Shown: positions 1-7,933 of the stretch, piece after piece
How positions within the stretch are numbered: the stretch's first letter is position 1
Layout: every line of letters begins with the position of its first letter
Source of the DNA: Actinomycetota bacterium
GTDB taxonomy: Bacteria; Actinomycetota; Actinomycetes; S36-B12; UBA5976
NCBI GenBank assembly: GCA_005789325.1
Contig: SXYE01000008.1
Location: forward strand, 1 to 16,821
Direction of reading: 5' to 3'
DNA length: 16,821 bases
Translations under genes and position numbers: made by a program
The notes under the pieces: generated by a model
Told to the model about the DNA's origin: nothing
What the model saw: only the letters and a program-made list of their open reading frames with translations
Database searches by the model: none

Positions 1-2
1 AT

Positions 3-974
3 TTTTTACCTAACGTTAGGCCATTTATAGTCAAGCTTTTAGATACTGCCGCTGAACAAATACTTGAAGTTAAACCAGATGTTGTGTTGTATCACCCAAC
101 CGTTTTAACTGCACCTATTGTGGCAAGATCAGTTGGTGCTGCGTCTGGTTTAGTAGAAATTATTCCTGTATTAACTCCTACTAAAGAATTTGCTTCGGCT
201 GGGCTGTGGACTTCTAACTTGGGAATACTAAACAAATTAACTTATAAGGCAGTGATATTAGCTGAGAAATTGTTCTATTTAGAAACAAGAAGATGGTCAA
301 AAAAAATTGGAGTCAAAATTATTAAACCTGATTTTTCATTATCTTTAACAAGTCCAGCGGTATTGAAGAGACCAAACGATTGGCCAGATAACACTTATTT
401 AGTTGGGCCTTGGCATGAACCAGATAAAGAGGAATTAGATCAGTCAGTTATCGATTTTGTGAATAGAAAGGACACAGTTTATGCAGGTTTTGGATCTATG
501 AAAAAAGGTAACCCTCAAAAGATTACATCTGAAATTATTAAGGGCGTTAAGAAATTAAATATGCAAGTGTTAGTTTCAACTGGTTGGGGTGGGTTAGCAG
601 TGAGTCAAGAATTTATAAATGACCCTGATGTGAAGTTTGTAAAGTCTGTTTCTCATACCAAGATATTTCCGTTAGTTAAAGTCATTTTGCACCATGGAGG
701 AATTGGGACAACCCATGCCGCTTTAAGAGCAGGAACCCCATCAGTAATTGTTCCCTTTATTGTTGATCAACCATGGTGGGCTCATAAATTACATACGCAA
801 AAACTTGGGCCAAAATCTTTGCCATTTAGGAAGTTAAAAAGCACTAAAGTTTCGACAAGAATTCTTGAAGCTTTAAAGTATCGAGATAATGTAACAAAAG
901 TATCCCTAGATATGAAATCAGATAATGGTGTTGCAGAAACAATTGAAGTTTTACAAAAGTATGTGATTTCTTAA
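3..974 (+). CDS. GT1-family glycosyltransferase, sterol-glucosyltransferase-like (5' end missing)
   Basis: The reading frame is open to the left edge of the window, so this is the C-terminal 323 residues of a longer protein; a GTG at 84 is in frame but the 27 preceding codons read as continuous protein, so it is not the start. The visible part covers the end of the N-terminal domain and the whole C-terminal nucleotide-sugar-binding Rossmann domain. A YAGFGSM strand (about visible residue 160) opens that domain. The donor-binding signature HHGGIGTTHAALRAGTP begins near residue 230 and is followed by VPFIVDQPWWA. This pattern, especially DQPWWA and a GP..(L/I)P segment after it, is that of UDP-glucose:sterol 3-beta-glucosyltransferase-like enzymes, which in bacteria glycosylate lipids, carotenoids or small hydrophobic molecules. 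The acceptor is unknown. It is followed 43 nt later by the flavin oxidase gene on the same strand, possibly cotranscribed. Confidence 0.85.
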   Translation, partial: FLPNVRPFIVKLLDTAAEQILEVKPDVVLYHPTVLTAPIVARSVGAASGLVEIIPVLTPTKEFASAGLWTSNLGILNKLTYKAVILAEKLFYLETRRWSKKIGVKIIKPDFSLSLTSPAVLKRPNDWPDNTYLVGPWHEPDKEELDQSVIDFVNRKDTVYAGFGSMKKGNPQKITSEIIKGVKKLNMQVLVSTGWGGLAVSQEFINDPDVKFVKSVSHTKIFPLVKVILHHGGIGTTHAALRAGTPSVIVPFIVDQPWWAHKLHTQKLGPKSLPFRKLKSTKVSTRILEALKYRDNVTKVSLDMKSDNGVAETIEVLQKYVIS

Positions 975-1017
975 CTGATTATTGCTTAACAGCCTTCTTT
1001 ATTGGTAGGTTAAAGAT

Positions 1018-2238
1018 ATGGCTGGCAAATGGACAAACTGGGTTGGTAATCAGTCCTTTAAGTATGCAAGTTTTGCCCAACCAAAAACAGAAAAAGAAGT
1101 TGTAAAAGCGGTCAAAAAAGCCTTAGAGAAAAAACAAAAAATAAGAGTAATGGCAACAGGCCATTCATTTACTCCCATTGTTGAAACAGATGGTTTGTTA
1201 CTTGATTTAGAAAAAATAAGTGGAATCAAAGCAGTTGATCCCTATAAGCAAAGAGCTTTTGTTGGTTCAGGTACACCAATTAGTGCATTGGGAGATCCTT
1301 TATGGGATAAAGGTTTAGCTCTGAGAAACCAGGGGGATATTGATTCGCAAAGAATTGCTGGTGCAATTTCAACTGGAACTCATGGTTCTGGCACAGAATT
1401 TGGAAGTTTTTCTTCAATTTTAAGATCTTGTCGCATTGTCACAGGAACCGGTGAAGTAATTGAGATTAATGAAAAGAAACCTGATTTGTTACATGCTGCT
1501 CAAGTTTCAGTGGGCATGTTAGGTGTGATGGTGGGAATGGAATTACAAGTAACAAAAAGATATAAGTTACGTGAACATATTGATCACGAACCATTTTCTG
1601 ATGTAATTAGAAACTTTCATGAAAGAGTTAAGAAGAATAGAAATTTTTCATTCTTTTGGTTTCCCAGTGAAGAATCTGCTGCTTTATATAACATTGAGCT
1701 ACCACCAGGAGAAAAAGCAACTGATACCTGTCATGTAAAAGTATTCAACGAAGCAAGAGATTCTGAACAGATTTCTCATGTTCCCAAAAGAAGAGTAGAT
1801 CGTTCTTACCGAATATATCCAATGTTTTATTCACCAAATTTTCACGAACTTGAATACTTTATTCCATTAGAACGTGCTGTTGATTGTATTAATGAAATGC
1901 GTGAATTCATGCTTCGAAGTTTGCCTTTAAGTATTTTCCCATTAGAGATAAGAACATGTGGATCAGAAGATGGATTCTTATCCTCTAATTACAAACGCGA
2001 CACTTTGGTTGTTTCCGTCTCGGGAATGCCCGGGGTTGATTATTGGGGTTATTTGAAAGATGTTGATCGGATTCTGGGTCGATATGACGCAAGAGTTCAT
2101 TGGGGCAAATTACATTTCTTAACAAAAGAACAACTCCATGATCGCTACCCAAAAGCTGAAAAATTTATCAAGATCAGAAAAGACTTTGATCCTAAAGGTG
2201 TTTTTTTGAATAATCATTTGAAGCCACTTTTTTCCTAA
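1018..2238 (+). CDS. FAD-linked aldonolactone oxidase / L-gulono-1,4-lactone dehydrogenase-like
   Basis: A 406-residue flavoprotein of the VAO/PCMH superfamily. The N-terminal FAD-binding domain has the ATGHSFTP loop, in which His49 is the expected covalent flavin-attachment residue, and GDIDSQRIAGAISTGTHGSG near residue 115-135, which binds the cofactor diphosphate. The C-terminal ALO domain ends with HWGK at 361-364, the substrate/flavin motif of sugar-lactone oxidases, and with DPKGVFLNNHL. The wording of the GDID..GA(I/T)STGTHG segment is nearer to gulonolactone/arabinonolactone oxidases than to alditol oxidase, but alditol oxidase has the same HWGK motif and cannot be excluded. Expected reaction: oxidation of an aldono-1,4-lactone (or alditol) with O2 or another acceptor. 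No signal peptide, so cytoplasmic. Upstream Shine-Dalgarno is weak (AGG/AAAG); the ATG fits the family N-terminus (NWVGNQ). Confidence 0.85.
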   Translation: MAGKWTNWVGNQSFKYASFAQPKTEKEVVKAVKKALEKKQKIRVMATGHSFTPIVETDGLLLDLEKISGIKAVDPYKQRAFVGSGTPISALGDPLWDKGLALRNQGDIDSQRIAGAISTGTHGSGTEFGSFSSILRSCRIVTGTGEVIEINEKKPDLLHAAQVSVGMLGVMVGMELQVTKRYKLREHIDHEPFSDVIRNFHERVKKNRNFSFFWFPSEESAALYNIELPPGEKATDTCHVKVFNEARDSEQISHVPKRRVDRSYRIYPMFYSPNFHELEYFIPLERAVDCINEMREFMLRSLPLSIFPLEIRTCGSEDGFLSSNYKRDTLVVSVSGMPGVDYWGYLKDVDRILGRYDARVHWGKLHFLTKEQLHDRYPKAEKFIKIRKDFDPKGVFLNNHLKPLFS

Positions 2239-2275
2239 GTTACTAGTAGATTTCACTTAATAAAAAAATAAAGCA

Positions 2276-2404
2276 ATGTTGCTTGGCGTATTAGGTGCGA
2301 CAATTGGAATTATTGCTCTGCAATTTATATCTAATGCTTCAGAGGAAGAATTAGTAGCTGCGCAATGGGACCAGTGGTGGAAATCAAAACAATTAAAAAC
2401 CTGA
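2276..2404 (+). CDS. possible 42-residue single-span membrane protein
   Basis: A short open frame between the end of the lactone oxidase gene and the convergent aldehyde dehydrogenase operon. It begins MLLGVLGATIGIIALQF, a plausible membrane segment, and continues with an acidic stretch (SEEEL) and a Trp-rich basic tail (WDQWWKSKQLK). This hydrophobic-then-charged layout is what a small membrane protein looks like rather than random translation. The frame is closed 15 nt upstream by TAA, so it cannot be longer at that end. No clear ribosome binding site is seen, only an A-rich AATAAAGCA. No family recognised. It could also be the remnant of a decayed longer gene. Its last 12 nt overlap the 3' end of a small open frame on the other strand. 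Confidence 0.4.
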   Translation: MLLGVLGATIGIIALQFISNASEEELVAAQWDQWWKSKQLKT

Positions 2405-2509
2405 AAGTAAATCTTCCCAAGTAGATGATTTAGGACCATTTTTTAAAATCTGAGAAATAACTTTAAATACTGGAAGATCAGTTGTTCCACGTTCTAGTTG
2501 TAATGACAT
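2393..2509 (-). CDS. possible 38-residue protein or gene remnant downstream of the aldehyde dehydrogenase
   Basis: An open frame just after the aldehyde dehydrogenase stop on the same strand. From its ATG it encodes 38 residues including LERGTTDLPVF, KVISQILKNGP and the ending TWEDLLSGF. Composition is protein-like (helical, mixed charge), and the frame stays open a further 18 codons upstream across the aldehyde dehydrogenase stop, reading LIIETNNKLTTVFL. No usual start codon lies in that extension and no ribosome binding site precedes the ATG. It may be a small last gene of the operon, or the tail of a gene whose front has been lost. No family recognised; no convincing rho-independent terminator was found between the two convergent transcription units here. 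Confidence 0.3.
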   Translation of the reverse strand: MSLQLERGTTDLPVFKVISQILKNGPKSSTWEDLLSGF

Positions 2510-2547
2510 GAGAAATACAGTAGTTAACTTGTTATTTGTTTCAATAA

Positions 2548-3954
2548 TTAAACAGGCCGAAATCCTTCTTTTATTTCGTGCTGGCCATGCTTGATCATTA
2601 TGTGGTGAGTAGTTGTGTATTCCAAGACTGATTCTTGACTCATATCTTTTCCAAAACCACTTCCTTTAACTCCTCCATGTGGCGCTTCAGAAACAATTGG
2701 TAAGTGATCATTAATCCAGGTCACCCCTGCTTGAATTCTTCTTGAAATTTCTAATGCTTTACCAACATCTTTTGTCCAGACAGAAGAAGCTAATCCATAT
2801 TCGCTGTCATTGGCCAAAGCAATTGCTTCTTCATCATCCTTAACAGCAGTAATAGTTATAACTGGACCAAAAACTTCAGTATGAATTATGGAATTGTTTT
2901 GTTTCACATCAGTTAGCAGTGTAGGAGAGTAGTAAAACCCTTTGCCTTCAATGTTTTTCCCTCCAGTTACCAGAGTTGCACCATCTTTAATTGCATTTTG
3001 AACCTTTTCATTTACTAAGTTTCGGTGTTTATCTGAAATCAAAGGTCCAATATCAGTGCTTTTATCTTTTGGGTCTCCTACTTTGATTGACTCCATTTTT
3101 TGTTTCATAAGGTTTTCTAATTCTTTAACAACAGTGTGATGAGCATAAATGCGTGTAGCGGCAGTGCAGTCTTGGCCTGAGTTATATGTACAAGCAAGTG
3201 AAATAGCTTGGGCAACTTGGGTTAAATCAGCATCTTGTCTAACTAATACTGGGGCTTTTCCACCAAGTTCTAAATGAACGCGTTTAACACTTTGACTTGC
3301 CGCTTGCATGACTTTTTTACCTGAATCACTTGAACCAGTAATACTTATCATTGAAATTCGCGGATCTTTAACCAACTGCTGGGCAACATCTGCATCACCA
3401 AGAACTATTTCCAGCGCACCAGATGGAAAAACTTGTTTTGCAAGTTCAACTATTTTTAAAGTAGATGATGGAGTTTGGGGCGCAGGTTTAATTACAACAG
3501 TATTACCTGCTGCCATTGCTGGACTAATTTTCCAAATTGCCATGATGAAGGGAAAATTCCAAGGAGCAATTGAACCAATCACACCAACAGGTTTTTTAAC
3601 TAACAAAGATGTATAACCTTTATTAAATGAACCAGCACCAGTTCCATCTAATGATCTAGCTGCACCTGCAAAAAATCTAAGATTGTCTAAACCAAAAGGA
3701 AACTCACCATCACGCATTGTGGACCATGGTTTACCAGTCTCTGAGACTTCAAGTTCAGAAATTTCATCAGCATGTTTTTCAAGTAAATCAGCAAAATCTA
3801 AAAGATGCTTAGTTCTTTCACCGGGAGTAAAACTTGACCAGATAGGAAAAGCTTTTGTAGCATTTCCTATCGCAATATCTACTTGTTGCGTTGTTGAGTC
3901 TGCTATTTCTTTGATTACTTCACCCGTGGCCGGGTTAATTATTGCTCTAGTCAC
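2548..3954 (-). CDS. patD: aldehyde dehydrogenase, gamma-aminobutyraldehyde dehydrogenase-like
   Basis: A complete 468-residue NAD(P)-dependent aldehyde dehydrogenase. Visible catalytic elements: PWNFP with Asn133, KPAP with Lys156 (cofactor binding), ITGSSDSG at 205-212 (Rossmann turn), LELGG with the general base Glu229, and GQDCTAATRIYA with the nucleophile Cys263. The sequence after the nucleophile and the C-terminal VSEAPHGGVKGSGFGKDMS...EYTTTHHIMIKH closely follow gamma-aminobutyraldehyde dehydrogenase (PatD/YdcW), which converts 4-aminobutanal from putrescine to GABA. This fits the polyamine transporter genes upstream in the same operon. Betaine-aldehyde or other aminoaldehyde dehydrogenases are the alternatives. 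The start is GTG at 3954, which overlaps the stop of the preceding glycosyltransferase gene by one base (TAGTG), pointing to translational coupling; no separate Shine-Dalgarno is seen. Confidence 0.9.
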   Translation of the reverse strand: MTRAIINPATGEVIKEIADSTTQQVDIAIGNATKAFPIWSSFTPGERTKHLLDFADLLEKHADEISELEVSETGKPWSTMRDGEFPFGLDNLRFFAGAARSLDGTGAGSFNKGYTSLLVKKPVGVIGSIAPWNFPFIMAIWKISPAMAAGNTVVIKPAPQTPSSTLKIVELAKQVFPSGALEIVLGDADVAQQLVKDPRISMISITGSSDSGKKVMQAASQSVKRVHLELGGKAPVLVRQDADLTQVAQAISLACTYNSGQDCTAATRIYAHHTVVKELENLMKQKMESIKVGDPKDKSTDIGPLISDKHRNLVNEKVQNAIKDGATLVTGGKNIEGKGFYYSPTLLTDVKQNNSIIHTEVFGPVITITAVKDDEEAIALANDSEYGLASSVWTKDVGKALEISRRIQAGVTWINDHLPIVSEAPHGGVKGSGFGKDMSQESVLEYTTTHHIMIKHGQHEIKEGFRPV

Positions 3955-5243
3955 TATTTGGCTAGAGCTTCAATTTTTGTAGCAGCTTCTTCGATACCTT
4001 TTCTTGATCTAACTGCTTCGCCTATATTTTTTAGTTTTGCAAGTAGATTCGAATCGTTAAGTAATTTCTCAATTGCTCCGGTTAGTTCTTCATCCTTAAA
4101 TGCATAAGTTGCAAGTCTTATGCCATGACCTTTTTCATGAACTCTTTGAGCATTGTCGTATTGATCCCAGAACAAAGGCAGAACAATCATTGGTTTACCA
4201 AAATGAACTGATTCTGTTGTGGTGTTATTACCACCATGGGTAATAACTAAATCAACTTTCGGAATAATTGAAATTTGCGGTAAGAATTCCGCACCAATCA
4301 TGTTTGGGGCTAATTCAAATTCACTTGCTTGTGGACCTTTGGAAACAATAAATTTATGCTTTGTTTTACCTAAGATTCCAATTAATCTCTTCATTAAGTC
4401 AACATCAGCAGAGCCCAAAGAACCAAGAGATAAATAAATCAACTTTGAATCAGCTGGTCTATTTGCAACTTCACTTGGAAGCTCGAATGCTGCATCTGTG
4501 GAGCGCACACTGGAATCAATTCGGTGCCAATTGTTTCCTAATGGTCTTTTATCTGTGTAGTCCAATTCAGTTGGATACACATACAAATTTAAGTCTTTTG
4601 AAGTATGAATAAAATCCATATCCGGCAAAGCAGGAGCACCTTGAGAAACTACCCAAGAGTTGAATTTTTCCCACATTGGTCTTTGGGTTTTTTCGTAAGC
4701 CTGGTGATAACTTGCCCAAGATGATGGATCATTTTCTGCTAAACCTGAAAATGGTGGAGCAATTTTATCTCCCATGATTTCAAGTGGGTTACATGAAACT
4801 ACGCGAACAAAAGGTACTCCTGCGGTAACAGTTGCAGGAAAGCAAACAACGTTATCTTCAATAATGACATCTGGTTTATGTTTGGCAATAATTTCTTTTA
4901 ATCTTGGTTCGCAATAAATTGCCCCATCAACCAAAGCTTGTCTTGTTGGCGTGATAAAAGTTTCTAATTGTTCAACAGTTGGTTTTCTAAACTCAGGGGA
5001 AGTATCTCTAATAAAGTCCTTCCAAAATTGACCCACACTTTGAGCATCAGGATTTTCTGGAGGTGCAGATAAATCAACTAGTTCTTCTTTAAATCCAAGT
5101 GGAGATAACCTGCCACCCCAAGAGGATTCAGCAGCAAAAACAACATTATGTCCACGGTTTTTTAAAACATTGCCAATTCCAATGCAGTTATTGGTTGGAC
5201 CATATGCTGATTCTGGCCAGAACAGAATTGTTTTGCCACTCAT
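3954..5243 (-). CDS. UGT-type glycosyltransferase (GT1 family) embedded in the polyamine operon
   Basis: A complete 429-residue GT-B glycosyltransferase. The N-terminus reads TILFWPESAYGPTNN, with the first Rossmann strand and a small-residue loop; the acceptor domain follows. The C-terminal domain begins near residue 268 (LIYLSLGSLGSAD) and carries the donor-binding signature THGGNNTTTE at 335-344, followed by GKPMIVLPLFWDQYDNAQR with Asp360-Gln361, the pair that contacts the sugar hydroxyls in UGTs. The sugar donor is probably a UDP- or dTDP-hexose; the acceptor cannot be read. A good AAGGAG lies just before the ATG at 5243. It sits 16 nt after potA and overlaps the aldehyde dehydrogenase by one base, so it is clearly part of the polyamine operon, which is unusual company. 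It differs from the other glycosyltransferase of this window in its motif (HGGNNTT against HGGIGTT). Confidence 0.85.
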   Translation of the reverse strand: MSGKTILFWPESAYGPTNNCIGIGNVLKNRGHNVVFAAESSWGGRLSPLGFKEELVDLSAPPENPDAQSVGQFWKDFIRDTSPEFRKPTVEQLETFITPTRQALVDGAIYCEPRLKEIIAKHKPDVIIEDNVVCFPATVTAGVPFVRVVSCNPLEIMGDKIAPPFSGLAENDPSSWASYHQAYEKTQRPMWEKFNSWVVSQGAPALPDMDFIHTSKDLNLYVYPTELDYTDKRPLGNNWHRIDSSVRSTDAAFELPSEVANRPADSKLIYLSLGSLGSADVDLMKRLIGILGKTKHKFIVSKGPQASEFELAPNMIGAEFLPQISIIPKVDLVITHGGNNTTTESVHFGKPMIVLPLFWDQYDNAQRVHEKGHGIRLATYAFKDEELTGAIEKLLNDSNLLAKLKNIGEAVRSRKGIEEAATKIEALAK

Positions 5244-5259
5244 TTTTTCTCCTTTTAAT

Positions 5260-6288
5260 CTAAAAAACTCTGACGTCTTGTGGATTAAATAATAGGTTCA
5301 CGTGGCTTCCCACTTCAAGGTTGGCAGATTTATCTGCATAAACTCTCACGATTTCATTGGTAGTTAATTTGACGGTGATGTTTTTCTTTGACCCAGCAAA
5401 AACAGCGTCAGTGATTTGGCCGGCCCCATTTGAGGCTGGAGTTAAGTTAATACTTTCTGGTCTGATCAAAACTGTGACAGGTTTTCCGGCACCAATTGAA
5501 TGAGAAAAATTCACTGTTCCAAGACCTGGATGTTCAAAACCAGAGCTGGTTGAAGTGGCTTTGAGAATGTTTCCTTCACCTATGAAATCTGCCACAAATT
5601 CATTTGTGGGATTTTCATAAAGTTCTTGAGGTGTAGATATCTGCTTTATTTCACCCTTATCAAAAACAGCAATTCTGTTAGCTAGTGAAATTGCTTCATC
5701 TTGATCATGGGTGACAATAATAAAAGTAATGCCAAAGTCATGTTGAATTCTTTTTAGTTCAATTTGCATTTCTTGTCGAATCTTTTTATCCAAGGCGCTT
5801 AAGGGTTCATCTAGTAATAAAATTTTAGGTTTTCTGGCAATTGCTCTAGCTAGAGCAACTCTTTGTTGCTGACCACCAGAAAGTTGATTAGGTTTTTTCT
5901 TGACGTGTTCACCTAAACCAATTTTTTCAATAATTTCATTTGTTTGATTCTTGATTTCTTCTTTTGTTAAGGAGGTGTTTGTTAAGCCATAGGAGATATT
6001 TGAAAATACATCCATGTGTGGAAATAGTGCATATGATTGAAACATTAAATTAACTGGTCTAGTTCTGGTAGGAATACTTAATAAATCAGAATCATTCATC
6101 AATACTTGACCAGAGTCTGGGTATTCAAATCCTGCAATAATTCTTAAAAGTGTTGTTTTGCCACAACCAGAAGGTCCAAGAAGGGCAAACATTTCATTAT
6201 TTTTAATTTCTAAAGATACATTATTTAATGCTGTGATTGATCCAAATTTTTTGGTTAGGTTTCTGATTTTGAGTAAATCTTGACTCAT
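5260..6288 (-). CDS. potA: polyamine ABC transporter ATP-binding protein PotA
   Basis: A 342-residue cytoplasmic ATPase that powers the PotBC permease. Motifs: Walker A GPSGCGKTT at 38-46 (Lys44), Q-loop Gln84 in MFQSYALFPHM, ABC signature LSGGQQQR from 136, Walker B ILLLDEP with Asp160-Glu161, and the switch His194 in VTHDQDEA. After residue 240 a TOBE-type domain follows (VLIRPESINL near its start), giving the normal full length of spermidine/putrescine-type ATPases. The start ATG overlaps the potC stop as ATGA, typical of coupled translation. Sequence and neighbours put it in the spermidine/putrescine (PotA/YdcT) subfamily rather than the sugar subfamily. Confidence 0.93.
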   Translation of the reverse strand: MSQDLLKIRNLTKKFGSITALNNVSLEIKNNEMFALLGPSGCGKTTLLRIIAGFEYPDSGQVLMNDSDLLSIPTRTRPVNLMFQSYALFPHMDVFSNISYGLTNTSLTKEEIKNQTNEIIEKIGLGEHVKKKPNQLSGGQQQRVALARAIARKPKILLLDEPLSALDKKIRQEMQIELKRIQHDFGITFIIVTHDQDEAISLANRIAVFDKGEIKQISTPQELYENPTNEFVADFIGEGNILKATSTSSGFEHPGLGTVNFSHSIGAGKPVTVLIRPESINLTPASNGAGQITDAVFAGSKKNITVKLTTNEIVRVYADKSANLEVGSHVNLLFNPQDVRVF

Positions 6289-7058
6289 ATTGAATCTGCA
6301 ACCTTTCCAATTCTTTGGGCAAAGATAACTCCCACGAAACTAATTACTAGTAGCAAAGTACCTAACACATTTATTTCTGGAGTTACCCCAAATCTAATCA
6401 TGGAGTAAATAACCATCGGAAGTGTTGGGGTTTCTGGACCGTTTGTGAAAAAAGCAATCACAAATTCATCCATCGAAAGAGTAAACGAAAGTACAGCTCC
6501 TGCAATAAGTGCTGGCATTAATTGTGGGATAGTCACTTTAAAAAGTGTCTTAAGTGCACCTGCCCCTAAATCAGTGGATGCTTCTTCAATTGAGGGATCC
6601 ATTAAACCAATGCGGGCAAGCACAATTGCCACCACAAAAGCCGTACAAAAAACGGTGTGAGAAATTATCACGGTACTCAAATTTAAAGACATTGAAATTG
6701 TAGAAAAAGTAGTAAGTAGACCAATAGCTAAAACTAAGTCAGGAACAATTGCCGGAGCAGTTGAAAAAGTCCTTAAGAACCCGCCAGCCTTCATTTTGTT
6801 CAATCCAATAGAGATTGTGGTTCCAATTAATAGTGAGAAAAAAGTAGTTACCAAAGCAACAAAAATTGTTCTTTGAAAGCTACTCATTATGGGCTCATTA
6901 CTCCAAATATTTTTGTACCAATCAAAACCAAATCCCTTCCAGATCAGGGAGTTACTGCTGGTGTTGAAAGATAAACCAACTACAGCCATTATTGGTAAAT
7001 ACAAAAATATTAAGACAATTACTGTTATTACTGCAGATAAGTTTATCTTTTTAAGCAT
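6285..7058 (-). CDS. potC: polyamine ABC transporter permease PotC
   Basis: A 257-residue inner-membrane permease, the second of a heterodimeric pair. It begins with a signal-anchor helix (LSAVITVIVLIFLYLPIMAVV) and has about six predicted spans. The cytoplasmic EAA loop that docks onto the ATPase is visible as EEASTDLGAGALKTLFKVTIP at about 158-178. It is followed by a MDEFVIAFFTNGPETPTLP segment typical of PotC. The ATG overlaps the last codons of potB by 8 nt and the stop overlaps potA by 4 nt, so the three are almost certainly translated together. Confidence 0.92.
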   Translation of the reverse strand: MLKKINLSAVITVIVLIFLYLPIMAVVGLSFNTSSNSLIWKGFGFDWYKNIWSNEPIMSSFQRTIFVALVTTFFSLLIGTTISIGLNKMKAGGFLRTFSTAPAIVPDLVLAIGLLTTFSTISMSLNLSTVIISHTVFCTAFVVAIVLARIGLMDPSIEEASTDLGAGALKTLFKVTIPQLMPALIAGAVLSFTLSMDEFVIAFFTNGPETPTLPMVIYSMIRFGVTPEINVLGTLLLVISFVGVIFAQRIGKVADSI

Positions 7059-7917
7059 TTACGTTAGCCTTCTTACTTGCATAGCTTTGAAGAGAAATCA
7101 ATACAATCAAAATTAAAGTTAAGATCAAAGCAAATGTTGCACCAAATGGCCAGTCGCGCGCTTTCAGGAATTGATCCCTAACAAGGTTTCCAATCATGAC
7201 AGTTTTTCCGCCACCTAGCAGTTCTGGAACCACAAAGTTTCCTAAACTTGGTACAAAAACAAATATTAAACCAATTAAAATCCCAGGCATCGCCAGTGGA
7301 ATTGAAATAGTTCGCAAAGATTTCCAGACACTAGAACCTAAATCATAAGCTGCTTCGGTCAGATTTTTATCAACTTTTTCTAAAGCTGCATAAATTGGCA
7401 AAATCATTAAAGGTAGGTACAAGTAGGTCATTCCCACAATTACTGCACCAGGTGTATAGAGCATCTCGATTGGTTTATCAATTAATCCGATATTTTTTAA
7501 AAACTTATTGATAATTCCTTCATTATTTAATAACACTAACCACGCATAAGTTCTAACAAGAAAATTAGTCCAGTAAGGCAAAATTATGGCCACAATCAAA
7601 ATTATTTGCCATTTTCTAGAAAGTCTTGAAATAAACAATGCTGTAGGAAAGCCAATTAACAAAGATAGAATTGCTGTAGCACTAGCAATTACTAAAGAAT
7701 TAAGAATTACTTGAACAAATATAGGATCTGTGGCACGACTAAAATTGTCGAAATTTATAGGAGTAGTTACTCCACCAAAACGTCCTGCAGTCAAAACAGA
7801 CATAAACAACATAGAAACAACAGGTATTGCTGCGAATAATGTTAAGAAAATAAGACCAGGTGATGCCCAAGCCCAACCGAGATGGCGGGAGTTTTTACTC
7901 CCGCCACTTTTAACCAA
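7051..7917 (-). CDS. potB: polyamine ABC transporter permease PotB
   Basis: A 288-residue permease, partner of PotC. Six spans are predictable. PotB-type landmarks are LPYWTNFLVRTYAW near 113-126, the LYTPGAVIVGMTYLYLP region near 153-169, the EAA loop TEAAYDLGSSVWKSLRTISIP near 187-207, and LLGGGKTVMIGN near the end. The only reasonable start is TTG at 7917, with a modest TTAGGTAA ribosome binding site upstream; no ATG or GTG occurs before the first membrane helix. The first codons form a perfect 10-bp hairpin, so initiation here could be weak or controlled. It lies 16 nt downstream of potD. Confidence 0.9.
   Translation of the reverse strand: MVKSGGSKNSRHLGWAWASPGLIFLTLFAAIPVVSMLFMSVLTAGRFGGVTTPINFDNFSRATDPIFVQVILNSLVIASATAILSLLIGFPTALFISRLSRKWQIILIVAIILPYWTNFLVRTYAWLVLLNNEGIINKFLKNIGLIDKPIEMLYTPGAVIVGMTYLYLPLMILPIYAALEKVDKNLTEAAYDLGSSVWKSLRTISIPLAMPGILIGLIFVFVPSLGNFVVPELLGGGKTVMIGNLVRDQFLKARDWPFGATFALILTLILIVLISLQSYASKKANVNA
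7883..7906 (-). promoter_or_regulatory. perfect 10-bp hairpin at the potD-potB junction
   Basis: The arms TGGCGGGAGT (7883-7892) and ACTCCCGCCA (7897-7906) are perfect reverse complements separated by four bases. The element is GC-rich in an AT-rich neighbourhood, so the folding should be strong. In the potD-potB transcript it lies about 27-50 nt after the potD stop, within the first ten codons of potB. No run of U follows it on this strand, so it is a poor rho-independent terminator. More likely it protects the potD 3' end and/or lowers permease translation, giving more binding protein than permease, as known for hairpins between binding-protein and permease genes in other ABC operons. That role is inference. 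Confidence 0.6.
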
Positions 7918-7933
7918 TCGGTTACCTAACTAA

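Noticed and set aside
84..974. GTG at 84 as a true start of the first glycosyltransferase
   Set aside because: The 27 upstream codons to the window edge are open and read as the expected end of the N-terminal GT-B domain (LEVKPDVV); no ribosome binding site precedes 84.
2257..2439. 60-residue open frame on the - strand in the 2239-2547 gap
   Set aside because: No ribosome binding site and unnatural composition (Cys/His/Asn-rich); the + strand frame at 2276-2404 looks more like a protein.
7883..7906. Hairpin read as a rho-independent terminator of potD
   Set aside because: On the - strand the stem is followed by ATCTCGG, not a T run, and the permease genes continue 16 nt after potD in the same direction.
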